From Brevibacillus sp042683565 (GTDB lineage Bacteria; Bacillota; Bacilli; Brevibacillales; Brevibacillaceae), in NCBI RefSeq assembly GCF_042683565.1, contig NZ_JBHUJW010000041.1, positions 62,001 to 126,000 of the forward strand: DNA of 64,000 bases, in the 5' to 3' direction. Made by a program: the position numbers and the translations under genes. The notes beneath the pieces are model-generated. The model made no database searches, was not told the origin of the DNA, and saw only the letters and a program-made list of their open reading frames with translations. Shown piece by piece: positions 49,729 through 57,821 of the stretch. Positions within the stretch are counted from its first letter, which is position 1; each line of letters begins with the position of its first letter.

Positions 49729-50542
49729 CTGCACCAAACCATTTCTCGGAGATTTTTTTCAGCGTGCCGTCTTTTCTCATCTCGTCCAGCGCGCTGTTAA
49801 AGGCATCCACCAGCTCGGTGCTGCCTTTGCGGAACATGAAGCCGTTTTCCGCGACATTTGGATCTTTCGCCACAATTTTGATCGGCGTCTCCGGTTTCTG
49901 CTTCAGAAAGTCGAGAAACGACAAACCGTCGTTGATCGTGATGTCGACACGCTTGGAGACGAGCAGGTCGATCGCCTGGTTGAAGCCTTCCACCCCGACG
50001 ATCTCGGCACCATGCTTCCTCGCGATGTCGGTGAGGTTGCTCGTGAGCGTTTGCGCCGCTTTGAGGCCTTTGATGTCTTCAAAGCCTTTTACCGTCGTGT
50101 TGTCCTTGTGCGTGACGAGCACGGCGGTGGACACGGTGTAGGGCTTGGAAAAATCGTATTTTTCCTGGCGATCGGGACGGATTCCCACCTGATTGGCGAT
50201 TACGTCAAAGCGTTTGGAATCGAGCCCGGCGAACATGGCATCCCACTGCGTCTCCTGGAACACCGGCTCAACGCCGATCCGCTTGGCGACCTCGGTCACG
50301 ACTTCCACATCATAGCCGGTCAGTTTGCCGTTTGTGTCGTGAAAGGTGAACGGGGCGTAAGTGCCTTCCGTGCCGATCAGCAGCTTGCCGTCTGCTTTGA
50401 CCTTTTCCAGCAGGTTTTGTTCCTTTGGCGCAGGCGCGGCGGCTGCCTGATTTTCGTTCGGTTGGCTCGTCGTGGCAACCCCGCAGCCCGCCAATGCGAA
50501 GACAAGGGTAGAAATAACGACAGAGAATAGACGCTTTTTCAT
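49715..50542 (-). CDS. amino acid-binding lipoprotein (TcyA-like), copy 2
   Basis: 275 residues starting MKKRLFSVVISTLVFALAGCG at ATG 50542, seven bases after GGGGG; a second ATG directly before is closer to the site. The lipobox LAGC anchors it outside the membrane. SBP_bac_3 fold: LLIGTEGTYAPFTFHD, GYDVEVVTEVAKRIGV, DVIANQVGIRPDRQEKYDFSKPY. It is closely similar to the product of the preceding gene across its whole length and ends with the same EKWFG...SQ. It delivers the substrate to the permease. Confidence 0.92.
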   Translation of the reverse strand: MKKRLFSVVISTLVFALAGCGVATTSQPNENQAAAAPAPKEQNLLEKVKADGKLLIGTEGTYAPFTFHDTNGKLTGYDVEVVTEVAKRIGVEPVFQETQWDAMFAGLDSKRFDVIANQVGIRPDRQEKYDFSKPYTVSTAVLVTHKDNTTVKGFEDIKGLKAAQTLTSNLTDIARKHGAEIVGVEGFNQAIDLLVSKRVDITINDGLSFLDFLKQKPETPIKIVAKDPNVAENGFMFRKGSTELVDAFNSALDEMRKDGTLKKISEKWFGADVSQ

Positions 50543-50616
50543 CATACAACCCCCACTAAACCGATGAGAATTAAATAAGGAAAATGGTAGTCGGGTTGTG
50601 TGGTTTTGTCAATCGG

Positions 50617-51450
50617 TTATTGCGAAATATCTTCGCCAAACCATTTTTCCGAGATTTTCTTGAGCGTTCCGTCCTGACGCATGTCATCCAGCGCCTTGCT
50701 CATGGCATCTGCCAGATCGGTGCTGCCTTTGCGGAACATGAATGCAGACGGTTGACCTTCCTCGTTTTTGGCTACGATCTGAATGGGCGTGTCCGGCTTT
50801 TGCTTCAGGTAGTCGAGGACGCTGAGATTGTCGTTCAGCGTGACGTCGGCACGGTTCGTTGCGATCAAATCGACTGCCTGGTTGAAACCTTCGACGCCGA
50901 CGATTTCCGCACCGTTCGACCGCGCCATGTCTGCGTAGTTGCTGGTCATCGATTGGGCTGCTTTCAGACCTTTGATGTCTTTGAAGTCTTTCACAGTCGT
51001 ATTGCTTTTGTTGGTCACCAGAACCGCGTGGGAGAAGGAGTAAGGCTTGGAGAAATCGTATTTTTCCTGGCGGTCCGGACGAACGCCCACCTGGTTGGCG
51101 ATCACGTCAAAGCGTTTGGAATCGAGACCTGCAAACATCGCGTCCCACTGGGTTTCCTGGAACACAGGCTCTACTCCAAGGCGCTTCGCTACTTCTGTCA
51201 CGACTTCGACGTCATAGCCGGTCAGCTTGCCGGATGCATCGTGGAACGTGAACGGCGAGTATGTACCCTCGGTTCCGATCACCAGCTTTTTCTCTGCCTT
51301 GACTTTGTCCAAAAGGCTTTGCGCAGCAGTCTGGTCAGCTGGAGGTGTGGCATTATTGGGCTGGGATGCCGAACCGGAGCCGGAAGTGCCGCAGCCTACA
51401 ATACCCAGTAACATGCTTGAGATTAATGCGGAGAAAAGAAGCTTTTTCAT
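50617..51450 (-). CDS. amino acid-binding lipoprotein (TcyA-like), copy 1
   Basis: 277 residues starting MKKLLFSALISSMLLGIVGCG at ATG 51450, after AAAGGGGAG; the frame extends 11 codons upstream without support. Lipobox IVGC. It shares with copy 2 long identical blocks such as LTGYDVEVVTEVAKR, VEPVFQETQWDAMFAGLDSK and RFDVIANQV. A tandem duplication gave two receptors for one permease; the binding-site segments differ most around residues 190-235. First gene of the operon, with its own promoter. Confidence 0.92.
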   Translation of the reverse strand: MKKLLFSALISSMLLGIVGCGTSGSGSASQPNNATPPADQTAAQSLLDKVKAEKKLVIGTEGTYSPFTFHDASGKLTGYDVEVVTEVAKRLGVEPVFQETQWDAMFAGLDSKRFDVIANQVGVRPDRQEKYDFSKPYSFSHAVLVTNKSNTTVKDFKDIKGLKAAQSMTSNYADMARSNGAEIVGVEGFNQAVDLIATNRADVTLNDNLSVLDYLKQKPDTPIQIVAKNEEGQPSAFMFRKGSTDLADAMSKALDDMRQDGTLKKISEKWFGEDISQ

Positions 51451-51489
51451 GTAGATGCTCCCCTTTGTGTGTTTGAATTTCACTGATTC

Positions 51490-51518
51490 ATATTAGTGGC
51501 GGAAATACGGTTTGTCAA
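51490..51518 (-). promoter_or_regulatory. sigma-A promoter of the amino acid ABC operon
   Basis: On the minus strand TTGACA (51518-51513) and TAATAT (51495-51490) are exactly 17 bases apart, 40 bases before the first start codon. Confidence 0.8.
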
Positions 51519-51726
51519 TTGCAAAAGTATTAAATCCGATTTGTATTATAAGAATTGATTTCCGCACAGCTTTCCTCGTTAGGATACACCATGCAGCGTC
51601 AGGCTATGTCATGTTTGATCGCGTTTCAGGTTTTGGGTTGAGCTTCCCGGCGAAGAAGCGTACAATGAGTACGAATCACATGAGCTTGCCACTTGTACGA
51701 GCAGATGAAAAAGGAGTCAAAACAAT

Positions 51727-52128
51727 ATGTTGAATGACTGGCGTCTTTATACAGATGAAAGCGGCCTTGAGAAAAAGCATGTCGCCTGGCACGAGGTATT
51801 AAAGGAGATCGCACAGCTGAACGGCACCTCGCGCACGCTGGTTCACGCCGCATACGGCGATCACGTCGATCTGGTCGTAGCTGGCGGAAATAACGGCAAG
51901 GTTCTCGTTCAGTGGAAAGAACACGAGCCGGCCGAGCAGCACTTCGTTCTCGCAGCGGACAAGCATACCGGCGTCATGTCTTCGTTGGTCATAGAAGGCA
52001 ATGAAGTGACGTTCCCCCTCTCCTGGTGTGTACCGCTGGAGATGGCCGTCCCGTTGTGCGGAGATATATTGCGGACATGCGACAAAGGGGAGCCTTCCGG
52101 GCTGGAATGGCTGCCAGTCCAAATGTAG
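51727..52128 (+). CDS. hypothetical protein, possibly Imm1-like
   Basis: 133 residues, ATG 51727 after AAAGGAG. The N-terminal half is helical (WHEVLKEIAQLNG). The second half is beta-rich with HVDLVVAGGNNGKVLVQW, HFVLAADKHTGVMSSLV and FPLSWCVPLEMAVPLCGDIL. The pattern of a glycine pair followed by strands and a VPLE segment is faintly like Imm1-type immunity proteins, but no toxin gene is adjacent and I would not rely on it. It is followed 12 bases later by the AEC transporter and probably cotranscribed. Confidence 0.55.
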   Translation: MLNDWRLYTDESGLEKKHVAWHEVLKEIAQLNGTSRTLVHAAYGDHVDLVVAGGNNGKVLVQWKEHEPAEQHFVLAADKHTGVMSSLVIEGNEVTFPLSWCVPLEMAVPLCGDILRTCDKGEPSGLEWLPVQM

Positions 52129-52140
52129 CGGGAGGGCAGT

Positions 52141-53079
52141 ATGGAATTTCAGACGTTGACACAGTCTATCCTGATTATGGCCGCCATCATCGGCATCGGC
52201 AGCCTGATCGGGTACCGCCAGCCGCTGACCGCCGAATCTCGCCAGCTCGTCATTACGATCATCGTCAACGTGGCGATGCCGTGCATCATTTTGGACGGGA
52301 TCTTCCGGACGCCGATTGACAGCCGGACGTTGGGGCAAATTTTCTCAATATTCGTCATTTCCATTCTTTTGAACTGTTTCGGAATCCTGATTGGCTGGAC
52401 AGGTGCGCGGACGTTGCCGCTGTCTTCCAAAAAGCGCCGGGAGATCGCCATCCTGTCTGGCCTGGGCAACACCGGCTTCATCGGGCTTCCGCTGTGCGCA
52501 GCACTGTTTGGTCCCAAAGGCGCGCTCCTAGCGGCGATCTTTGACGCCGGAGTGGACGTTGTTCTCTGGACGGTCGCGGTGATGATGCTGCAGGACAGAG
52601 GGGCGTTTTCGCTTAAAAGCTTGAAGACGATCATCAACATTCCGATGATCGCCATTATCCTTGGGCTCGGCTCCGCGCTGGTCGGCTTCGCGCCTCCCGA
52701 TCCGGTCAAGCAGCTGTTCGGGACGCTGTCCAAGCTCGCATCCCCGCTCGCTATGATGTACATCGGGATGCTGTTGCCGATGTTTTTGCGTGGCAAATCG
52801 CAGGTGAACTTGCCGCTGCTCAGTATGCCGATCGCGATGAAGCTGTTTGTTTTTCCGCTCTTGACGGCTTTCCTGTTGTCCGTGTTTGCCGTCGACAGGG
52901 ACATCTCCAGCGTGACGCTCGTGCAGGTCGCGATGCCGACGCTGACGCTCGCCTCCATCCTGTTCGGCCGCTACAAGGGCGACGAAGAAATGGGCGCCAT
53001 GACGACGGTGTTCTCGACCTTGCTGGCGATGTTGACGATCCCGGCAGTCGTGTTTATGGGCAACTGGTTTTTGCATTGA
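52141..53079 (+). CDS. AEC-family permease (auxin efflux carrier superfamily)
   Basis: 312 residues, ATG after GGGAGG. Ten membrane segments in two five-helix halves: IGIGSLIGYRQPLTAESRQL and IIVNVAMPCIILDGI in the first, AMMYIGMLLPMF and AMPTLTLASILFGRYKGDEEMGAMTTVFSTLLAMLTIPAV in the second, with GNTGFIGLPLCAALFG as the central motif. Members carry organic acids such as malate or malonate across the cytoplasmic membrane; the substrate here is unknown. Confidence 0.88.
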   Translation: MEFQTLTQSILIMAAIIGIGSLIGYRQPLTAESRQLVITIIVNVAMPCIILDGIFRTPIDSRTLGQIFSIFVISILLNCFGILIGWTGARTLPLSSKKRREIAILSGLGNTGFIGLPLCAALFGPKGALLAAIFDAGVDVVLWTVAVMMLQDRGAFSLKSLKTIINIPMIAIILGLGSALVGFAPPDPVKQLFGTLSKLASPLAMMYIGMLLPMFLRGKSQVNLPLLSMPIAMKLFVFPLLTAFLLSVFAVDRDISSVTLVQVAMPTLTLASILFGRYKGDEEMGAMTTVFSTLLAMLTIPAVVFMGNWFLH

Positions 53080-53094
53080 ACAAGCGAGATTTCG

Positions 53095-53130
53095 ACCCGA
53101 TTTACGCCGCGTGCGGAAATCGGGTTTTCT
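53095..53130 (+). terminator. terminator after the AEC gene
   Basis: ACCCGATTT pairs with AAATCGGGT, followed by TTTCT. Confidence 0.8.
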
Positions 53131-53219
53131 CATGGGACCTGTGAAACGAATAACGGCAATTGCAAGTCTAACAAGATAGAAACAACAAAAGTTCCGTACA
53201 CTTTAATGGAGGAATGACC

Positions 53220-54002
53220 ATGAAGGGCAAATGCTTGATTGCCGCCGCGCTCGGGATGCAGCTTCTGGCGGCTTGGCCGGCAGCTGCGGCGCCTGCTGCA
53301 TCTTCAGCTGCGGCAACCGTGTACGTGGATGGCGAGCAGATGACACTGAAAAATTCGCCGATTCTGGTCAACCAGCGGACGTACGTAGCCGCAGAAGACG
53401 CGAGCCGGATCATGCAAGGAGACTGGACGCTGTCTGCGGGAAGCGGCACCCTGAAGCTGCATGCGCAGCAGGCGTTTACCTTTTCGCTTGGCGACGGGAG
53501 GGTGGCGGTGAACGGGAAATGGAGCGAGACCGGACAAGGGGCCATCGTGCAAAACGGACAAATCTACCTGCCCCTTCGCTGGCTCGTCGAACAGGCAGGC
53601 GGCACCATTGCGTGGAACGCCGGGAAGAAGGCGGTGGAAATCATGGCCGCAAAGTATGAGGGCGGCTTCACCCTGCTGACGCATGACAACCTGACGCAGG
53701 AACAACAGGCGTTTGTCGATTCCGTCCGGAAAAAGCAGGGCATTTACCGCCAGGGGGACCTGTATGTCATCGCTCGCGGCGAATCGCCGAACCCGGGCTA
53801 CGGCTTGAAGGTGACGCATACCGCGTGGAGCTGGGAGCAGCTGTACGTTTACGTCAAGCTGACCAAACCCGAGCCTGGCAGGATGTACACCCAGGCGATC
53901 ACGTATCCGTATATCGTGGCGAAAGCGGTTGTGCCGCCCTATACGACGGTCGTCTTCCTCGATGCCGATACGAACAAGCCGCTATTTGCGACGCAGCAGT
54001 AG
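53220..54002 (+). CDS. secreted stalk-domain / PrcB-like protein
   Basis: 260 residues from ATG 53220, seven bases after GGAGG; the ATG at 53214 is too close. Signal peptide MKGKCLIAAALGMQLLAAW with cleavage near AAA-AP. Residues about 35-140 form a copper-amine-oxidase-N-like stalk domain (VYVDGEQMTLKNSPILVNQRTYVAAEDA, then QIYLPLRWLVEQAGGTIAW). The C-terminal about 90 residues (GDLYVIARGESPNPGYGLKVTHTA, ending VVFLDADTNKPLF) match the PrcB type described in protease-complex inhibitors. It is probably an exported protein modulating proteases or wall enzymes; the target is unknown. Confidence 0.75.
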   Translation: MKGKCLIAAALGMQLLAAWPAAAAPAASSAAATVYVDGEQMTLKNSPILVNQRTYVAAEDASRIMQGDWTLSAGSGTLKLHAQQAFTFSLGDGRVAVNGKWSETGQGAIVQNGQIYLPLRWLVEQAGGTIAWNAGKKAVEIMAAKYEGGFTLLTHDNLTQEQQAFVDSVRKKQGIYRQGDLYVIARGESPNPGYGLKVTHTAWSWEQLYVYVKLTKPEPGRMYTQAITYPYIVAKAVVPPYTTVVFLDADTNKPLFATQQ

Positions 54003-54022
54003 GCGAGTATCCCTTTTTGGCA

Positions 54023-54049
54023 GGAGGCGGTTGAGATTTGCCTCCTTTT
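54023..54049 (+). terminator. terminator after the PrcB-like gene
   Basis: GGAGGC pairs with GCCTCC, followed by TTTT. It overlaps the -35 and spacer of the next promoter. Confidence 0.65.
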
Positions 54050-54059
54050 GCTGTATAGT
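54031..54059 (+). promoter_or_regulatory. sigma-A promoter of the ABC-F gene
   Basis: TTGAGA (54031-54036) and TATAGT (54054-54059) are 17 bases apart. It would give a leader of about 330 bases before the ABC-F start codon. Confidence 0.65.
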
Positions 54060-54100
54060 GAAGGATAAGTAAAAATTTTCCTGGATGGAGGTGCAGGTAC

Positions 54101-54268
54101 ATGGCTGGAGCCGTTCACGCGTGGTTTGTGGTAGAAGTTACCAGTATGACACATGATGTGGCATACAACGGGATCAGTCTGCCCATTTTTCGCCATACAA
54201 CGGAACGGACATACCAGAGGCGTACCATGCATCGAGCGGACACAGTTTGCCAGTTCAAGCTGACTTGA
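54101..54268 (+). CDS. upstream ORF / possible leader peptide of the ABC-F gene
   Basis: 55 codons from ATG 54101, with ATGGAGGTG upstream, starting MAGAVHAWFVVEVTSMTHD and ending CQFKLT. It lies inside the leader and stops 17 bases before a potential antiterminator stem. There is no recognisable domain. Ribosome stalling on such ORFs is known to control several ABC-F and erm genes, but those leader peptides are usually shorter. Confidence 0.4.
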   Translation: MAGAVHAWFVVEVTSMTHDVAYNGISLPIFRHTTERTYQRRTMHRADTVCQFKLT

Positions 54269-54284
54269 CAGAGACGGACCAAAG

Positions 54285-54351
54285 GCGGCAGAAGCTGTCA
54301 CAATGGTTTACTCTCTTCGTGATGCCGCGGGCGCAGGCCTGCGGCTTTTTT
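54285..54351 (+). terminator. attenuator: terminator with competing antiterminator in the ABC-F leader
   Basis: GCCGCGGGC (54324-54332) pairs with GCCTGCGGC (54337-54345), followed by TTTTTT (54346-54351), 48 bases before the ABC-F start. Upstream, GCGGCAGAAG (54285-54294) can pair with CTTC (54315-54318) and TGCCGC (54323-54328), which uses the terminator's 5' arm. The two folds are mutually exclusive. Confidence 0.65.
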
Positions 54352-54399
54352 CATCTGCTTCCGCTCGGTTGTGCCGCCCAATCCAGGGAGGAAGAAAAC

Positions 54400-56319
54400 A
54401 TGATCGTAGCTGCAACGCAACATATACAAAAATCGTACGGGGCAAATCTTGTTTTGCAAGACATCACCATCGAGATCAAGGCGGGCGAGCGGGTCGGCAT
54501 CGTCGGGCCGAATGGCGCAGGAAAGACGACGTTGTTCAAGCTGCTGGCCGGCATCGAACCCCCGGATGCAGGCGAGTTATACCGGGCAAAAGGCAGCGTC
54601 TGGGCGTATTTGCCGCAGACGCCAGACTATCCCAGGGAGTGGCTGGCGCGCGACGTCATCGCAAGCGCGTTTGCCGACGTGCTTCGGCTGCAGGAGGAGA
54701 TGCGCAGCCTCGAGCAGCAAATGGCGCAGGTGTCCGAAGCAGCGGATGCGTTGGAGAGGCTGATGAATCGCTACCAGAGGCTTCAGGAGGACTTCGAGCA
54801 GCGGGACGGCTATCAGTGGGAGACGAAAATGACGCAGGTCACCCAAGGGCTGGGTATTTCCGACGAACTGCTGGCAACGCCGTTTGCCCTCTTGAGCGGC
54901 GGGGAGAAAACGAAGATCGGCCTTGCCAAACTGCTGTGCCAGCGCAGTGACGTGCTGCTGCTCGACGAGCCGACAAACCACCTCGACGCCTGGTCGATGG
55001 AGTGGCTGGAGCAGTTTTTGCGGGACTACCCGGGCACCGTCCTGATCATTTCCCATGACCGTTACTTCCTCGATGCCGTCGTCACGTCTATCTTCCACGT
55101 CGATGGCGGCGAAGCGGAATCGTACATCGGCAATTACAGCGCGTTCGTCAAGGAGCGCGAGGAACGTTTGCTCCGGCAGTTCGCCGCTTATCAGGAACAG
55201 CAGAAGAAGATCAGGAAGATGCAGGAGGCGATCAAGCGGCTCAAGGAGTGGGGCAACCGCTCCAATCCGCCGAACGAAGCCTTTCACCGCCGGGCCAAGA
55301 GCATGGAAAAAGCGTTGGCACGCATGGAGCGCATCGACAGGCCGCGGCTGAAGGCGGAGCGGATGGAGCTCGCCATTCAAAAAACGGAGCGCAGCGGGCA
55401 GGACGTGCTGGTCGCATCCGGTGTGCACAAGGCTTACGGCGACAAGACCTTGTTCGCGGACGCAGAGCTTTTGCTGCGGTACGGCGAGCGCAAGGCGCTG
55501 CTCGGCCCGAACGGCTGCGGCAAGTCCACATTGATCCGCATGCTGCTCGGCGAGATTGAGCCGGACGCGGGCACAGTGAAAATCGGCAGCAGCGTCAAGG
55601 TCGGCTACTTGTCCCAGCAGCCACTGGAGGGGGATCAGAGCAGGCGCGTCATCGACCTGTTCCGGGACGTCGCGCAGGTCACGGAGGCACAGGCGCGTCA
55701 TCTGCTGGCGCGGTTCCTGTTTTACGGGGAGCATGTGTTTAAAAAGGTCGACCAACTGAGCGGTGGAGAGCGCATGCGCCTGCGGCTGGCCCAACTGATG
55801 CACCAAAAGATCAATCTGCTCGTGCTGGACGAACCGACCAACCATCTGGACATCGAGTCGAGGGAGACGCTGGAGGAAGCCCTGGCTGATTTCAAAGGCT
55901 CGCTTTTGATCGTCTCCCATGACCGCTTTTTCCTGCAAAAAATGGTGGATGGCGTGTTCTGGGTGGAGGACGGGCGGCTCGTCCACGATGTCGGCACGTA
56001 CGAGGAAGCGCGGGAGAAGCGCAAACAGCGGCTAAGCAGCAAGGCGAAAGCGGAGGGGAGTAAGGCCGAGCCGCATCCGGTTGAAGCAGCGGCAGTTCCC
56101 CGGCTGGCCGAAGAGCCAAGGCGCCCCAATCCATACAAGCTGGCGGAGCTGGAGCAGAAAATTGCGAAGCTGGAGCGGGAGCGTGACGAAGTGCTGGCAC
56201 GTCTTACTACGGAAGAAAGCGGCTACGAGCAGCTGCTCGAGTGGCAAGCACAAAGCGAGCAGCTCCAGCATCAGATTGAAATGCTGTATCAGTCTTGGTT
56301 TGCACTGCAGGAGGTGTAA
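54400..56319 (+). CDS. ABC-F family ATPase (ribosome-protection type candidate)
   Basis: 639 residues from ATG 54400, after GGGAGGAAG; the longer open frame runs through the attenuator and is not credible. Two ATP-binding domains without membrane segments: Walker A GPNGAGKTT and GPNGCGKST, signatures LLSGGEKTKIGLAKLL and LSGGERMRLRLAQLM, Walker B LLLDEPTNHLD and LVLDEPTNHLD. The inter-domain linker (about 235-310, GNRSNPPNEAFHRRAKSMEKALARMERIDRP) reaches into the ribosome in this family. A C-terminal coiled coil (about 555-639) follows. It may relieve stalled ribosomes or give resistance to ribosome-targeting antibiotics; the leader favours drug-inducible control. Confidence 0.9.
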   Translation: MIVAATQHIQKSYGANLVLQDITIEIKAGERVGIVGPNGAGKTTLFKLLAGIEPPDAGELYRAKGSVWAYLPQTPDYPREWLARDVIASAFADVLRLQEEMRSLEQQMAQVSEAADALERLMNRYQRLQEDFEQRDGYQWETKMTQVTQGLGISDELLATPFALLSGGEKTKIGLAKLLCQRSDVLLLDEPTNHLDAWSMEWLEQFLRDYPGTVLIISHDRYFLDAVVTSIFHVDGGEAESYIGNYSAFVKEREERLLRQFAAYQEQQKKIRKMQEAIKRLKEWGNRSNPPNEAFHRRAKSMEKALARMERIDRPRLKAERMELAIQKTERSGQDVLVASGVHKAYGDKTLFADAELLLRYGERKALLGPNGCGKSTLIRMLLGEIEPDAGTVKIGSSVKVGYLSQQPLEGDQSRRVIDLFRDVAQVTEAQARHLLARFLFYGEHVFKKVDQLSGGERMRLRLAQLMHQKINLLVLDEPTNHLDIESRETLEEALADFKGSLLIVSHDRFFLQKMVDGVFWVEDGRLVHDVGTYEEAREKRKQRLSSKAKAEGSKAEPHPVEAAAVPRLAEEPRRPNPYKLAELEQKIAKLERERDEVLARLTTEESGYEQLLEWQAQSEQLQHQIEMLYQSWFALQEV

Positions 56320-56338
56320 GGTTATCTGGAGAGTCGCG

Positions 56339-56431
56339 GTGTGTGCGGAAGCGATTGCGCTGGGAGTGGCCATTTCAGCCCACAAAATCTGGCTCATAGA
56401 TCTGCTTCCGCAGAAATACCGGAGGGGATGA
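56339..56431 (+). CDS. possible membrane miniprotein
   Basis: 30 codons from GTG 56339, seven bases after GGAG: a hydrophobic stretch CAEAIALGVAISAHKIWLID then LLPQKYRRG. The frame stays open upstream into the ABC-F gene. It looks like one membrane helix with a basic end and is followed directly by a terminator. Unrecognised and tentative. Confidence 0.3.
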   Translation: MCAEAIALGVAISAHKIWLIDLLPQKYRRG

Positions 56432-56436
56432 AACAG

Positions 56437-56487
56437 AAAAGAGTGGCAGGCTGTCGAAAGAAAAAGCAGCCAGCCGCTCTTTTTTTA
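56437..56487 (+). terminator. terminator after the ABC-F region
   Basis: AAGAG-GGC-GGCTG pairs with CAGCC-GCC-CTCTT, followed by a T-run. It marks the left edge of the AT-rich island. Confidence 0.85.
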
Positions 56488-56565
56488 ACAGGTGGAGCGG
56501 GGGAACTTTGGGGAGGTTATACCGATTGATAATTATGCAGAATCCCCCATATCTTCCGTGTAGAT

Positions 56566-56608
56566 ATTACACTAAGACATTAAGGTTTGTGTAATTATGG
56601 TGTATAAT
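56566..56608 (+). promoter_or_regulatory. promoter with inverted-repeat operator of the XRE island
   Basis: ATTACAC (56566-56572) and GTGTAAT (56589-56595) form an inverted repeat. A third GTGTA half-site overlaps the -10 TATAAT (56603-56608). The layout suits autoregulation by the XRE protein encoded 34 bases downstream. Confidence 0.6.
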
Positions 56609-56641
56609 AAGAGTAGCCAGTTCTCAAAGGAGTGGGCAGTT

Positions 56642-57013
56642 ATGTCAAAATCAAGGGATGTAGTAATAGGGAAGCGCATTCGCCAAGCACGTGTGGACCT
56701 ATCTTTTACGCAGGAGTTTGTTGCGCAAAATATTAATATGACACGTGATCGTTATGCAAATATTGAATCAGGACGAACAGCTTGCTTGCTTACAGATGCG
56801 CAGCTAATCTGCAATTTTTTAGGGTTAGAGGTGGAGGAACTTCTGAAAGATGATGATACCGAACTAGAAGGAGTTATCTTGTTCCGTTCTGGAGAGGATG
56901 AGGATGGGGTTGAAGAACAACTTCTTGATTGGTCGGATAATATATACATGGAATTGATTGCACAAGAAGAGCTGTATCGTAAGCATAGAGGCGGTGGTGT
57001 CAGCTATGTTTAA
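56642..57013 (+). CDS. XRE-family helix-turn-helix regulator
   Basis: 123 residues starting MSKSRDVVIGKRIRQARVDLSF at ATG 56642, after AAAGGAG. The Cro/C1-type HTH covers about 8-62 (GKRIRQARVDLSFTQEFVAQNINMTRDRYANIESGR). An acidic C-terminal tail (LKDDDTELEG, EDEDGVEEQ) could contact the partner metallopeptidase. Codons are AT-rich, unlike the flanking genes. It overlaps the next gene by 8 bases. It is probably the repressor of the three-gene operon, and by analogy with ImmR/ImmA pairs, a substrate of the adjacent peptidase. Confidence 0.88.
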   Translation: MSKSRDVVIGKRIRQARVDLSFTQEFVAQNINMTRDRYANIESGRTACLLTDAQLICNFLGLEVEELLKDDDTELEGVILFRSGEDEDGVEEQLLDWSDNIYMELIAQEELYRKHRGGGVSYV

Positions 57014-57821
57014 TCGACCAGAAGGGCCTGTTGAATTGACAGATGCTTTGAAGTTGAACATCCAGTTAAGTGCGAGAGAATTCGCGAAGCAGACACGTGA
57101 TCGGCTTGGAATTTCCATTCATGAACCTTTAGATATTATACACACGCTTGAAAGGGAAGGAATCCTGGTATTTCAGATAAAAAATCTAGGAACAGCAGGA
57201 TTTGTCCGTATCTTCAGCCAAAAGAAAGCCATCTTTGTAAATGCCAGCGAAAGTTTAGGCAGACAACTTTACACAATGGCTCACGAATATTGTCACTTGT
57301 TGCGTGATTTGGAAACAGTGAAAAAGTGGAAGGAAATTCCGGAAGAAGAAAAGGCTCATCAAATGAAGGTATTAGAATACTTTGCGTTTAAATTTGCCGA
57401 TTATTTTCTTATGCCGGAAGAAGCAGTCGCAAAATATATGTTAGACTACAACATTGCTGATTTTTCGCGCGTAACCATTTCAGATATTATCCGAATTCAA
57501 CATCATTTTCAGCTTAGCTTCCGTCAAACCATTAGAATGCTAAATAAATTTATGATTTTATCAGATAAGCAACACGAATCGTTTAAAGAGTACAGTACGA
57601 AAGATGATCCTGAGCGTCTAATAAAGGTGACAAGAGAAGCAGGATATCCAATTCAACTGATTTCCCCGCTGCCTACTTCTAGGATACCCGCTAAATTTAT
57701 GCAAGCACTAACAGACAATATTCGACACCACAGACTGACCAGAAAGAAGGTTAAACACTTAGAAGGACTCCTCGGTTTATCACTTGAGATTCCTGAAGAC
57801 GGAAGTGGTTATCTTGAATAA
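57006..57821 (+). CDS. ImmA/IrrE-family metallopeptidase (COG2856 type)
   Basis: 271 residues starting MFNRPEGPVELTDALKLNIQ at ATG 57006, which overlaps the XRE stop. The zinc motif is HEYCH at 93-97 (MAHEYCHLL), with the third ligand probably Glu-124 in EYFAFKFADYFLMPEE, the usual E-x2-A-x2-F-A-x3-LMP pattern. C-terminal about 110 residues are an extra helical, basic domain of unknown role. Family members cleave a cognate XRE repressor (ImmA/ImmR) or act in DNA-damage response (IrrE). AT-rich codons. It overlaps the PIN-like gene by 8 bases. Confidence 0.88.
   Translation: MFNRPEGPVELTDALKLNIQLSAREFAKQTRDRLGISIHEPLDIIHTLEREGILVFQIKNLGTAGFVRIFSQKKAIFVNASESLGRQLYTMAHEYCHLLRDLETVKKWKEIPEEEKAHQMKVLEYFAFKFADYFLMPEEAVAKYMLDYNIADFSRVTISDIIRIQHHFQLSFRQTIRMLNKFMILSDKQHESFKEYSTKDDPERLIKVTREAGYPIQLISPLPTSRIPAKFMQALTDNIRHHRLTRKKVKHLEGLLGLSLEIPEDGSGYLE

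Noticed and set aside
54247..54400. Longer start for the ABC-F protein
   Set aside because: It would translate through the GC-rich terminator hairpin, and the family alignment begins at MIVAATQHIQKSYG, which has the good ribosome site.
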